Assembly: GCF_004683865.2 (NCBI RefSeq)
Contig: NZ_CP040765.1
Location: 124,001 to 188,000, forward strand
Direction of reading: 5' to 3'
DNA: 64,000 nt
Source of the DNA: Paracoccus liaowanqingii
Lineage (GTDB): Bacteria; Pseudomonadota; Alphaproteobacteria; Rhodobacterales; Rhodobacteraceae
Below are positions 16,782 to 25,034 of the stretch, piece after piece; the stretch's first letter is position 1, and each line of letters starts with the position of its first letter. A program made the position numbers and the translations under genes. The notes beneath the pieces are model-generated. The model searched no databases. It saw only the letters and a list, made by a program, of their open reading frames with translations, and had not been told where the DNA came from.

Positions 16782-18308
16782 TCAGGCTTCCTTGCCATGG
16801 AACAGGGTGCGGAATTCGGCGCGGACCTCTGCGCTGTCGAACAGCGTGAAGCTGGACATGATCCGGGCCCGCTCTTCCTTCTGGCGCTCGTGCAGCACCG
16901 CGATCAGGGCGCCGATGCTTTGCGCCAGGACCAGGTCCTGCTTCTGCCCGATCGGCTCGTGGGCCTCCATGAAGTCGCGCAGCGCGACCTGCTGGACCGA
17001 GTAGTCGTTGAACAGGCCCAGATTGTCCTGCAGCGCCTTGAGGGGCTTCAAGAGGGGCTTGACCGCGTCGGCGGGAAACAGCGGGGCGAAGAACTCCATC
17101 AGATAGCGCAACTTCTTGCACAGGATCCGCAGCTCGTGGACCTGCGTGTCGGGGGTCTGGGCGGTGATCTCGCGGGCGATCCTGCAGACCTTGCGATAGC
17201 GTTTCCAGATCAGCCGGCGGGCATAGTCCTGGACCTGATGGTCGGCCTCGGGGCCCTTGACCGGGCGGTCGGGCGCGTCGAACAGCGCCTGCAGGTCGGA
17301 AATGGCGCGGTCATGCGCCGCGCTGCGCAAATTGGCCGCGACCGCCTTGTGCGCGCGGCGCCGTTCCTTGGCGAACATCGCGAACATCAGCTCCAGCCCC
17401 TGGTGCAGGGACGCGGGCAGCATGGCGAAATAGTCGTCGCGGGCCAGCAGGTAGACGTCCAGATCCCGCAGCCGCCCGGTGGGGGCCATCAGGTCCGAGG
17501 CCGCCTGCTTCAGCGCCGCCGTCTGGTCGTCCGAATACACGCCCTTGAACAGGCTGATGACCGACCGGACCTTGCGCAGCGCGACGCGGTAATCGTGCAG
17601 GAATTCCGTGTCGTGATCGGCGATGATCCCCGCCTCGTTGCTGCGGGCCACGCGCAGATAGGCGGTGATGATGTCATTGGCGGCGCGCCACGCGGTATCG
17701 TCGCCGGCGACCGGGACATCGGGCTTGGCGACATAGGGGACATGGGCGGGAAACAGCAGGGGCGCCACGGCGGCGACGCTATCCGCCCCGGGGGCGGCGG
17801 CGGCCTCCAGATGCCCGCGCAGGGCGTCCAGCGCGCGGTCGTAGCCGCGCAGCCCCTGCAGGGCGGCGAAGGTCACCGGCGCGCCGTCGCCCTTGGGCTG
17901 CAGCGTCGTCAGCCGGGCGCGCACCTGCGTCTTGCCCTCGTCATCGGTCAGGGACAGCTGGCGGCTGCTGATCGTCCCCGAGCCGACGCTCAGCAGGCTG
18001 CGCAGCGGAGAGACGCACTGCAGCGCCGCCCTGACCGGCCCCTCGGCCAGATCGGCCACGAAATTGCCGGGGCGCCCGGCCTTCTGGGCCATGACGCCAT
18101 CCGTCTGGTGCAGGATCAGGCAGCGCCCGGTCTCGATCAGCAGCTGGCCGGCGCTGCGGACCGATCCGTTGAAATCGTCCAGCAGCTCGAACGGGGCCTC
18201 GGCCGCCAGATCGGTCACGCCAAGGTCCAGCGCGCCGACCTGCGGCCCCAAGGCGTCGTCCGCCAGCGCCCCCGCCAGGACCAGGATCGTGTCTTCGGAT
18301 CGGCTCAT
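16782..18308 (-). CDS. CHAD-domain protein with a diverged CYTH-like N-terminal half
   Basis: A 508-residue protein. The C-terminal half (about 205-500) is a CHAD helical domain with its typical basic-histidine helices: FLHDYRVALRKVRSV near 236 and VHELRILCKKLRYLMEFF near 395. CHAD domains bind inorganic polyphosphate and are found on polyphosphate granules. The N-terminal half (about 1-190) has no intact ExExK motif, but segments such as SSRQLSLTDDEGKTQVRARL look like worn CYTH strands, matching the common CYTH-CHAD fusion layout. Its ATG overlaps the RHH gene stop by four bases, and the ParA start follows its own stop by two bases. No signal peptide: cytoplasmic. Confidence 0.9.
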   Translation of the reverse strand: MSRSEDTILVLAGALADDALGPQVGALDLGVTDLAAEAPFELLDDFNGSVRSAGQLLIETGRCLILHQTDGVMAQKAGRPGNFVADLAEGPVRAALQCVSPLRSLLSVGSGTISSRQLSLTDDEGKTQVRARLTTLQPKGDGAPVTFAALQGLRGYDRALDALRGHLEAAAAPGADSVAAVAPLLFPAHVPYVAKPDVPVAGDDTAWRAANDIITAYLRVARSNEAGIIADHDTEFLHDYRVALRKVRSVISLFKGVYSDDQTAALKQAASDLMAPTGRLRDLDVYLLARDDYFAMLPASLHQGLELMFAMFAKERRRAHKAVAANLRSAAHDRAISDLQALFDAPDRPVKGPEADHQVQDYARRLIWKRYRKVCRIAREITAQTPDTQVHELRILCKKLRYLMEFFAPLFPADAVKPLLKPLKALQDNLGLFNDYSVQQVALRDFMEAHEPIGQKQDLVLAQSIGALIAVLHERQKEERARIMSSFTLFDSAEVRAEFRTLFHGKEA

Positions 18309-18493
18309 GATGTCTTGGCTCCCGCCTTTTTGAGATAGCCTTCGACAAGCTTCTCCATGATCTTCTGGACGCTCGTATCGTCTTCGATCGCCCGCGTTTT
18401 CAGTGCCTTGAGCGTCTTTCGCTCGAGTCGCAGCGACGTGTTGACCTTCTTGGTATCGTCGGACTTAGAAGCAGCGCTTTTGCTTTTGGGCAT
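18305..18493 (-). CDS. Ribbon-helix-helix DNA-binding protein
   Basis: A 62-residue basic protein with a flexible lysine/serine N-terminus and a ribbon-helix-helix core (VNTSLRLERKTLKALKTRA, then SVQKIMEKLVEGYLKK). Such proteins act as small repressors or, beside ParA, as centromere-binding partners (ParG/Omega type). The start with the AGGTGACGACC ribosome site is preferred over an ATG five codons upstream. It is the first gene of the operon and overlaps the CHAD start (ATGA). A perfect tgacgtca palindrome at 18513-18520, just upstream, is a possible binding site. Confidence 0.85.
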   Translation of the reverse strand: MPKSKSAASKSDDTKKVNTSLRLERKTLKALKTRAIEDDTSVQKIMEKLVEGYLKKAGAKTS

Positions 18494-18512
18494 GGTCGTC
18501 ACCTGCATTAGT

Positions 18513-18520
18513 TGACGTCA
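18513..18520. promoter_or_regulatory. Palindrome upstream of the RHH-CHAD operon
   Basis: A perfect eight-base palindrome, tgacgtca, lies 20 bases before the first gene of the operon, followed by TGATGTCGTTACGAGAGTCG, in which TCG/CGA steps recur. The position fits an operator for the RHH protein. Only the palindrome is seen; binding is inferred. Confidence 0.35.
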
Positions 18521-18599
18521 TGATGTCGTTACGAGAGTCGTAAAAGCAAGACGGCTTTTGCCATGTTGGCGAGGTTCCGCCCGCAAGATGGTGCGCCTT

Positions 18600-18760
18600 T
18601 CAGGGCGGGCGGGCTTGCTGCGCCACGCGGATGTCTTGAAGCAGGCTCACCGGATCAAGCGTTGCATGCTGGGCATCGAGTGCATCCTTCAGCGCCTGCA
18701 GTGTGCGTGGATTCCCGTTACGCCTGGTGCGAGATTGTGACCTCGCGAAAATTATCGACA
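18600..18760 (-). pseudogene. Possible ISNCY-type transposase C-terminal scrap
   Basis: A minus-strand frame without a proper start contains RTRRNGNPRTLQALKDALDA and TLDPVSLLQDIR--QQ, which resembles the C-terminal tail of ISNCY-family transposases (LDPV-LL--IR--Q). The rest of the element is absent. Weak call. Otherwise the 18494-18842 interval shows no gene. Confidence 0.25.
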
Positions 18761-18842
18761 GGTCAGCATTGGCCGCAGGATCGGGCCAAGGTCCAACGTT
18801 CAGTTTCTGAGAGCGCACGTCTGCTCTTCCGATAATCGGCAA

Positions 18843-19109
18843 TCAAAAGGCGGCAAATTCCACTCTGATGTGCCCGAAATTCTGAAAGCGCCTTAACTGT
18901 TCTGCCTTATCATTGTCTTCCTCAGCTTCCTTCGACAAACGGTCGGTCACCATCCGATTGAAGGCACCCGCACGTGCAACGAGCTCGGCAATCTCGGCAT
19001 GAAGGGCCTCTGCCTCTTCCCGTTCCTGTGAGGTATACGGCCGGGCATCCGCGTCGAGGAGCCTGCGCTCTTGATAGGCGGCCTGCTCCAACGCACTCTT
19101 GACCCGCAT
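18843..19109 (-). CDS. Hypothetical coiled-coil protein
   Basis: An 88-residue highly charged protein predicted to be mostly helical (ALEQAAYQERRLLDADAR, EREEAEALHAEIAELVARAG, RLSKEAEEDNDKAEQLRRF). No family recognised. The start is uncertain; the frame extends to 19187, but the first 26 residues look non-coding. No strong ribosome site is seen. It could also be the tail of a degraded larger protein. Confidence 0.35.
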   Translation of the reverse strand: MRVKSALEQAAYQERRLLDADARPYTSQEREEAEALHAEIAELVARAGAFNRMVTDRLSKEAEEDNDKAEQLRRFQNFGHIRVEFAAF

Positions 19110-19187
19110 CCGTATGGAGCGCCCGGCAGAGGTTTCATCAATCAAACAACGTCCCCTCCCATGACCTTCGGTATTACTTCGTCGCAA

Positions 19188-19739
19188 TTGGCGGTGCTAT
19201 AGTAGCTTCGTTGTCCCGCCGAGGTTTGACACCAATGGAGGTTCATTGGAAGATGAAGTGTAAAGCCCCACTACATCAATTGGCCATCCGGCAGGCGAAA
19301 GCTGTAACGATCCACAAAGGGAGCGGTCATGTCATCGATGCCCTTTGACTAGGTCATGTTGTCAAGTCCGGACGTGGCCGTAAATGATGGATCTCTGCCG
19401 TCGGTGCGTCGTCTTGGTAAGACGCCGTAAATAGCGCCACAGCTTCCATATGCAGATCACCCGAGGACTGCATGTCAGTCCAATCCAAGCAAAAGCGTTC
19501 GCAAAATTGGAACTGTCATTAATGATAGTAAACTCGATGCGCGCCCCGGCACTCGGTTCTCGAACTGCGGGCTTAAAGATGGACATCAAGCTGGTGTGCC
19601 GAATTAAAATTACGTGAAAGTACGGAACAGTTGGTAGAGCTGTCACAAATAACTTGAAAATAATTCGCGGAACAGGGGCGGTGGTTTGCGGTTCGTGGCC
19701 TGCATCAAGTCGATGCATCACACGTACAGGAGACTTGAA
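19188..19739. other. Intergenic region before the secreted acidic protein
   Basis: About 550 bases, AT-rich in the right half (19480-19680), where the promoter of the gene at 19740 should lie. Open frames here lack starts with ribosome sites and recognisable products. Confidence 0.4.
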
Positions 19740-20225
19740 ATGCAGAAATTACTCGCCACCGTCGCCGCCTTGGGATTTGCCGCACCGGCATTTGCTCAGG
19801 AAGAAAGCCAAATGAGCATGGAGGAAGTTCCCCAAACCGTGATGGAAGCAGCGCAGTCCGAGGCGGAGACCAGAAACGTGACCTTGGAAAGCGTCCAAAT
19901 GGATAGTGATCAAGGCACAGAAACTTATGAGCTCTCCGGCACCATGGAAAATGGGATGATGTTCGAGATCGACGTTCTGGAAGACGGCACAGTTGAAGAA
20001 ATCGAGGAAGAGGTCGAAATGTCAGCGGTTCCCGAGGAGGTATCCGCGGCTCTCGAAGAGAACCTCCCCGGTTTCCAGCCGGACTTCATTGAGAAAAGCA
20101 CGCGTCCCGCCGATGATGGCCGTGTCGTCTATGAATTCGAGGGATCGCATGACGGAAACGACGTCGATGTCGAGATCAATGAAGACGGCACGAACTACAT
20201 GATGAACGAGGACACTGCTGGCTGA
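19740..20225 (+). CDS. Secreted acidic PepSY-like protein
   Basis: A 161-residue protein with a Sec signal peptide (MQKLLATVAALGFAAPAFA, cleavage before QEE). The mature part is very acidic and has two similar units, each with a VP-x-V--A helix followed by strands ending in E-DGT (YELSGTMENGMMFEIDVLEDGT; YEFEGSHDGNDVDVEINEDGT). This is the layout of PepSY/BLIP-like periplasmic domains that bind peptides or small ligands. The ATG follows AGGAGACTTGAA. The function is unknown; an inhibitor or sensor role is only a possibility. Confidence 0.75.
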   Translation: MQKLLATVAALGFAAPAFAQEESQMSMEEVPQTVMEAAQSEAETRNVTLESVQMDSDQGTETYELSGTMENGMMFEIDVLEDGTVEEIEEEVEMSAVPEEVSAALEENLPGFQPDFIEKSTRPADDGRVVYEFEGSHDGNDVDVEINEDGTNYMMNEDTAG

Positions 20226-20260
20226 ACTATACGCAAGTACGGCTTTAGACTTTAAGGCCG

Positions 20261-20304
20261 GTACGGCAGGCATTGATGTCCACAAGGCGGAATACCTGCC
20301 GTAC
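20261..20304. repeat. Inverted repeat downstream of the secreted protein gene
   Basis: Perfect ten-base arms (gtacggcagg at 20261-20270 and cctgccgtac at 20295-20304) separated by 24 bases. They lie 36 bases after the stop at 20225. A terminator without a T-run, or a protein-binding site, is possible. Confidence 0.45.
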
Positions 20305-20897
20305 AGCGGTTTTCAAGAAATCAGTTTGTGTAGCAGTAGCGCGCAGCACGCGCGTCAGTCTTCACTGCCCCCTTGCTGCGGCTCGAGCATTGACTGAAAC
20401 TTATCGGATCGTGCCTGCAACCCGATCCAATATACAGACTCAGAGGTGGCCCGGCTCTCGATGGTGCGTATTCCAAAAGTATTCATCGACTCCACGGGAT
20501 CGTAGGCTGCTATTCCACTCCTCGGGAAGTCTGCCTGATTGCGGCAGGGGGTCATTCCCGACCCGTCAGGGCATGCAACTTCGTTAAAACCAAGCGCTGC
20601 CGCTTGCTCTTCCCGGCCGGAGGCGTTCAATGTGCGTCATCAGCGAAGCGATCTAGATTAGCATCAGCCTGGATCGGGCCACCGATGGTGTCTTATGAAT
20701 GCTCGGCCAAGGGTTGCTGGTGATAATTGCGAAACTACCGCTGGACGGTCTTCATGGACATCTCACAAGTCTCGCCTTTCCAGAGCTGGCAGCACTGCTA
20801 GGCTTTAATTGTGGGGGATCGGCAACTGGATCCGCTCGGTATCTTTCGACCTCTTGTTTTGCCGCTGCCGTGCGAGTCAAGTTAATGTGGGGGGTAA
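20305..20897. other. Intergenic region, no gene recognised
   Basis: About 590 bases between the secreted protein and the MscS gene, which converge here. A 91-codon minus-strand frame at 20355-20630 has no recognisable content or ribosome site and is not called. Confidence 0.35.
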
Positions 20898-21773
20898 CTA
20901 TGACGGTTTGATACCCTCGGGTGGGACCGGCTCCAGGAAGCTGAGCGTTCGCTGCGGAAAGGGGATCTCGATACCGGCGTCGTCCAAGGCGCGCTTCACC
21001 GAACGAGCCACCTCGTCGCGAGAACGAAGTTCCTCTACCGGCGTTGACCCGGCCCACCAGCGCAACACGAAATCAATCGAGGAGTCTCCAAAACCTTGGC
21101 AGAACACCTCGATTTTTTCCGCCGCATCGACCGTATCAAGGCCTGAAAGCGCCTCGTAGAAAACCGCCCGAGCGTGCTCCAGTTCGGTACCGTATGCGAC
21201 ACCCACCTCCAGCGTTATCCGGCGCAGAGGCCGGTCGGTCAGCACCGTGGTCGGGTTGCTGTAGATGAACGAGTTCGGCACAAGCACAAGCTCACCTGAG
21301 CGCCGCCGCAGGTAGGTGTCGCGGATGGTGATCTGTTCCACCTGGCCCTCGATCCCCTGGCAGAGAATGTCGTCGCCGATGCGCATCGGTTTGCGCAACA
21401 AGATCAGAACCCCGGCAAGGTAGTTCTCGAAGATGTCCCGAAAGGCCAGCCCAACGACTAGCGAGCCGACCCCAAGGCCTGCGACTACGTTCGTGGCAGA
21501 CATTCCGGGAAAGATCAGCGTTGCCGAGACGATCAAACCACTGAACCAGATCAAGCTTCGCGTCAGTGTCCTCGCCGCAGCAATCAGCGCCGGGCGTCGA
21601 TGCCAGCGCCTGAGCAGGCGAGCTTCCCCCCGCCAGGCATAACGTGCTAGCGCCCAGGTCAGGACCAAAACGATGAGCGCGGCGATGAGATTGGGCAAGA
21701 GCGCGACAAAACTCGCTGCCAGACGGGCTAGCTCGAAACTCAGGATGCGCAAGGGTTCTATATCAGCAATCAT
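20898..21773 (-). CDS. MscS-family mechanosensitive channel
   Basis: A 291-residue small-conductance mechanosensitive channel. Three N-terminal membrane segments (about 15-35, 65-85, 95-120) end in the pore-lining TM3 with the glycine/alanine pattern NVVAGLGVGSLVVGLAFRDIFENYLAG, followed by the beta domain (PMRIGDDILCQGIEGQVEQI, YLRRRSGELVLVPNSFI) and the alpha/beta vestibule. It opens under membrane tension to release solutes during hypo-osmotic shock. The start at 21773 has GGAAG upstream and places TM1 correctly; the 30 extra residues of the longer frame are not hydrophobic. Transcribed alone. Confidence 0.92.
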   Translation of the reverse strand: MIADIEPLRILSFELARLAASFVALLPNLIAALIVLVLTWALARYAWRGEARLLRRWHRRPALIAAARTLTRSLIWFSGLIVSATLIFPGMSATNVVAGLGVGSLVVGLAFRDIFENYLAGVLILLRKPMRIGDDILCQGIEGQVEQITIRDTYLRRRSGELVLVPNSFIYSNPTTVLTDRPLRRITLEVGVAYGTELEHARAVFYEALSGLDTVDAAEKIEVFCQGFGDSSIDFVLRWWAGSTPVEELRSRDEVARSVKRALDDAGIEIPFPQRTLSFLEPVPPEGIKPS

Positions 21774-22144
21774 CGGCTTCCGGCATCCTGGCCACGTTTG
21801 GGAACGACGTCGCCCGCGACGCAGTTCCGCGTGCACCACTTTGCTTAAGTTTGCAGCTGTCACTACATTGGCAAGGCGCTAAAGCAACGTCCACATTTTC
21901 CCGCCCATTCTAGGGTAGGGTAAGGCCTTCCTGAAATGGCAAGGGTGGTGCGCAATGTCATCATATGGCACACTTCAAGTGACGATTGGGGCAGACATTG
22001 TCGGCTTGCCTCGATCATGAAGCGTCCGAACCTTACTGATGGCCGCAATCCCGATACGGCGGATGCCGTGGCGCTGCCGGGCTTTTGGGGGGCCAGCATC
22101 AAATAAGATGCAGGATTATCCTGTGAAGCAGCTGCAGATGATAA

Positions 22145-22162
22145 GGGCCCCTCTAGGGGCCC
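22145..22162 (-). terminator. Rho-independent terminator of the DUF892 gene
   Basis: A GGGCCCC-TCTA-GGGGCCC hairpin, followed on the minus strand by TTATCATCT. It sits 27 bases beyond the stop of the gene at 22189, as expected for its terminator. Confidence 0.7.
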
Positions 22163-22188
22163 TCTCCGGTTGTGATAACTGAGAAAAG

Positions 22189-22875
22189 TTATGCGTTTTC
22201 AGAACTTTCTTCGTCGTACTCCGCGGCGGCTTCGTTGATCGAGCCTTCAGCGATTTCAGACAATTTGCGGTCTGCAGCGCCTTCCTGGGCCAGAATCGTA
22301 TCGAGATGGGCCTTCGCCTCATTTAAACCAAGAGCCTCTGCAAAGGCGCTCATCGAACCATAGCGCGTGATCTCATAATGTTCGACGGCCTGGCAGCTGA
22401 AGATAATGGCGGCATCTGCTGCAGCGCTGTCGCCGAAATCCTCTAGGAGGCTCTCGCTCTCCTCAAGGATGCCGTCTATCGCATCGCATTTTTCAGCCTT
22501 GGCACGCTTGTCGAGCAGCACGAAAATTGCTTCGAGACCTTCGATCTGAACGGCGGTTTCCTCGCGGTGCTGGGTTAGCGCCGCGACCAAGTCCGGGTGA
22601 TTGGCCGCCTTGATCATCTTGGGGAGGGCTTTGTAGATTTTCTTTTCTGCATAATACATGTCGGCCAGCGCATGTTCGAAGAGGTCGGCAAGTCCCTTCT
22701 TGGAGGTGTTCTGCTTGGATGCCTTGGCTGATCGCGCTTTTGCGGCGATTGTTTGCGAGCGCTTCGCAAGTGCCTCGGGGCTGGCTTTTTCAGTCTTCCC
22801 ACCGGTTACTTTGCTCGACTTCGCAGCTTTCGCCTTCGTGGATGTTTCATCAGCAGATTTTTTAGCTTTTGCCAT
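22189..22875 (-). CDS. YciF-like ferritin-fold protein (DUF892) with basic N-terminal tail
   Basis: A 228-residue protein. Residues 1-60 are a lysine/alanine/serine tail with repeats resembling histone-like or DNA-binding tails (KAKKSAD, KAKAAKSSK, KARSAKASKQ). Residues 62-220 are a four-helix DUF892 domain (LADLFEHALADMYYAEKKIYKALPKMIKAA; REETAVQIEGLEAIF; ADAAIIFSCQAVEHYEITRYG) with the Glu/His residues typical of diiron ferritin-like proteins. The family is stress-induced. The tail suggests nucleoid association, as in Dps-like fusions; this is inference. The stop is followed by a clear terminator. Confidence 0.88.
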   Translation of the reverse strand: MAKAKKSADETSTKAKAAKSSKVTGGKTEKASPEALAKRSQTIAAKARSAKASKQNTSKKGLADLFEHALADMYYAEKKIYKALPKMIKAANHPDLVAALTQHREETAVQIEGLEAIFVLLDKRAKAEKCDAIDGILEESESLLEDFGDSAAADAAIIFSCQAVEHYEITRYGSMSAFAEALGLNEAKAHLDTILAQEGAADRKLSEIAEGSINEAAAEYDEESSENA

Positions 22876-22984
22876 GATCAAGTTCTTTCTTGGGGGTCGG
22901 TCAGATGTAGTTGAGATTGCTTACTGAAACGCCGTTATCGAAGCGGCTGTTCCCGAGATTGGTTTGCAACATTTATCAGGCGGG

Positions 22985-23299
22985 CAGCAGGACGTGATCT
23001 AATACCGCTTTCTCACGGCTTCAGTTCGGGCGATCTGGTCACCTATTCGCCGGTCACGGAAACCCGGGACGCGATGACGGTCGCAGAGATGTGCGAAGCA
23101 CCATCACGCAAAGCGACAACACCGCCACCAACCTGCTGCTGGACCGCGTCGGGGGGCCACAGAATTTAATGAATACCTGCGCGCAATCGGGGACGACACG
23201 ACGCGGCTGACCGGAAACGAGGCCGACATGCCCACTCCCAACCATGCCGTTGCCCGCATCGGCGCCGCTATTGTGAGCGAAATCACTGCCGCCAAGTGA
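22985..23299 (+). pseudogene. Class A beta-lactamase relic
   Basis: Across frame shifts the plus strand reads SSGDLVTYSPVTETRDAMTVAEMCEA, then ITQSDNTATNLLLDRVGGPQ, then NEYLRAIGDDTTRLTGNEADMPTPN, and finally VARIGAAIVSEITAAK with a TGA at 23297-23299. SDN and the surrounding residues are hallmarks of class A serine beta-lactamases. The upstream part with the active-site STFK, and the segment with KTG near the C-terminus, are missing: internal deletion plus two frameshifts. It cannot encode an active enzyme. Confidence 0.75.
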
Positions 23300-23473
23300 A
23301 ACAGGTTACGCACATCGCTTAACGCCGAACACTTCCGCCAGATGACGGCGGCATCGGTGCTCAGCCGAGACATATCTTCGGTGCTGGACCACCCCGTTGT
23401 TTGCGGTGCATGCATCATCCAGACGTGCGCCCGCAAGGATCATTCCTTCGCGTGCGCGTGTCGTTCAGGGCTT

Positions 23474-23641
23474 TCAGACAGCCCCGCCAATACGTTTCCA
23501 TCGGTCGGCCTTCACCCGCGCGTCCAACAACCGTTCGTACAAGATCCGGTAGCTCGGAATGTGCTGATAGGCAGAAAGAGCTTCGATTATCAGGTCGAGA
23601 TCTCCGTGTGAGAAGGTTGTCACGATCACCTCTTCCTGCAT
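23474..23641 (-). CDS. Small hypothetical protein with a strong ribosome site
   Basis: A 55-residue frame from an ATG preceded by GGAGGCAACC. The sequence is acidic at the start (MQEEVIVTTFSHGDLDLIIE), then basic (SYRILYERLLDARVKADRWKR). A perfect palindrome lies 23 bases upstream of the start. No family recognised; the strong ribosome site and the operator-like element favour a real gene. Confidence 0.45.
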   Translation of the reverse strand: MQEEVIVTTFSHGDLDLIIEALSAYQHIPSYRILYERLLDARVKADRWKRIGGAV

Positions 23642-23663
23642 GGTTGCCTCCAGCGTATTTTGA

Positions 23664-23675
23664 TTGAGCGCTCAA
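23664..23675. promoter_or_regulatory. 12-bp palindrome (ttgagcgctcaa) upstream of small gene
   Basis: A perfect 12-base palindrome within ATTGAGCGCTCAAAT, about 20-35 bases before the start of the small minus-strand gene. It is shaped like an operator for a dimeric repressor of the TetR or MarR type. No such regulator is adjacent. Confidence 0.4.
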
Positions 23676-23918
23676 ATGCCATTAACCCATGCAGGTTGCA
23701 GCTTGAAATGAGCTTTGGCGCCATCGGCAGATAGCGGCTCATGAGCCACGTTCATGCCGCGAACTTGTAGAGTCCTTGCCCGGAAATTCGGCTGAAACGC
23801 CGTTATTAATGAAATTAAGTGTACGATGTTGAAGATCACCGTCGATGACGCGGGACACCCTTCCTTTCCAGGAGTGTCGCACTACGATATTTGTAGTAGC
23901 CAGTCTATGGGGGAACCG

Positions 23919-24518
23919 ATGACCATTCAGGGGCAAAAGGGATTGCGTGTGATCATACTGCATGGTGCGCACGGAGGTCCCGATACGAACTGGTTTCCTT
24001 GGCTTCATGACGAGCTTGAGCATGCAGGGATCGAGGTAGTGCGACCCCGGTTTCCCACACCTCAGGGTCAGTCGTTGGAAGCGTGGTTAGACGCTTATGA
24101 CCACGAAGTCGCACTATTGGCTTCGGCTCCCACCATTCTCATTGGTCACAGTCTCGGGGCCACAATGGCGTTGCGGCTGGTAGAGAGGACCGCCGAGCCG
24201 TTTAGCGGGATGTTCCTAGCCGCAGGATTTATCGGTGCGCTTGGTCTGCCCGACTACGACGACATCAATGCCTCCTTTTTCGCCAAACCATTCGACTGGA
24301 AAGGCATTGGTGATCGAAAAGGAAGTGTGTGCTGCTGCTGGGCCGGGGCCGACGATCCATATGTTCCCCTTCTGCGCTCGCAGGAACTCGCAGATTATCT
24401 TGGTGCACCCCTTGAGGTGGTTCCGGACGGTGGGCATCTGAACGGCGAAACGGGTTTCACCACCTTTCCGCAGATGCGTGACGCTATCCTGGCGGCACGT
24501 GCGAACGTGGTAGGTTAG
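23919..24518 (+). CDS. Alpha/beta hydrolase, RBBP9/YdeN type
   Basis: A 199-residue serine hydrolase. The nucleophile elbow is GHSLGAT (Ser near 75), the acid is likely in WAGADDPYVP and the histidine in PDGGHLNGETGF near the C-terminus. The start FIHG-like strand appears as VIILHGAHGGPDTNWFPWL, typical of the DUF1234/RBBP9 group. The start is the ATG after GGGGGAACCG; a longer frame upstream has no such site. Its substrate is unknown. It is a single gene in an accessory region. Confidence 0.88.
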   Translation: MTIQGQKGLRVIILHGAHGGPDTNWFPWLHDELEHAGIEVVRPRFPTPQGQSLEAWLDAYDHEVALLASAPTILIGHSLGATMALRLVERTAEPFSGMFLAAGFIGALGLPDYDDINASFFAKPFDWKGIGDRKGSVCCCWAGADDPYVPLLRSQELADYLGAPLEVVPDGGHLNGETGFTTFPQMRDAILAARANVVG

Positions 24519-24663
24519 CAGCGCCCGTCACGAAGCCCCTACACCGCGTCGCCGCCAGCCTTGCGGGACCTAGCTGCCGCTCGCCTCAGTCGTAACTTTG
24601 CGATCCTTCTCCCAAGTTGAGCGAGTATGCCGCCTGACCACCCGTCTTAATCAATCGCTTTAC

Positions 24664-24683
24664 AAAACTAGTTGTGTAGTTTT
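24664..24683. promoter_or_regulatory. ArsR-type operator, first copy
   Basis: Perfect seven-base arms AAAACTA and TAGTTTT around a six-base spacer, ending ten bases before the ArsR-family start codon. The same 20-base arrangement recurs at 25035-25054 before the transporter gene. The position fits autoregulation. Confidence 0.6.
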
Positions 24684-24693
24684 TATTTCGCTT

Positions 24694-25011
24694 ATGACAA
24701 CGATCAGCTCAAACGCCCGCGCACTTGCCGCCCTGGGGCACGATGCCCGCCTTTCCATTTTTCGCCTGCTCGTCAAGGTGGGCGATGAGGGCCTGAGGGT
24801 CAGCGAAATTGGCGAGAACCTCGGCTTTGCGCCGTCCACACTTGCCCACCATTTGTCCGCTCTGGTCGATGCGGGGTTGGTGCTGCAAGAACGACAGGGC
24901 AGAGAGGTCTTCAATCGTGTCGATTACCCTGCCATGCACCGGGTTCTGAAGTTCCTGACGTCCGAGTGCTGTTCGGGTGTGACTGGAACGACGACTATAA
25001 AATTGGGCTAA
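24694..25011 (+). CDS. ArsR-family transcriptional repressor
   Basis: A 105-residue winged-helix protein (ALAALGHDARLSIFRLLVK; VSEIGENLGFAPSTLAHHLSALVDAGLV as the recognition helix region; ERQGREVFNRVDYPA as the wing). The C-terminus has ECC, a thiol pair that could sense metalloid or oxidant, but the N-terminal ELCVCDL arsenic site is absent. The start at 24694 lies just after a perfect inverted repeat; an earlier in-frame ATG at 24598 would put the operator inside the gene. It probably controls itself and the MFS gene that follows. Confidence 0.88.
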   Translation: MTTISSNARALAALGHDARLSIFRLLVKVGDEGLRVSEIGENLGFAPSTLAHHLSALVDAGLVLQERQGREVFNRVDYPAMHRVLKFLTSECCSGVTGTTTIKLG

Positions 25012-25034
25012 CTATCACTCGTTTGTCGGATAAT

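Noticed and set aside
16797..18338. 513-codon plus-strand frame opposite the CHAD gene
   Set aside because: Gln/Arg-rich antisense artefact; the CHAD gene is supported by domain motifs and operon overlaps.
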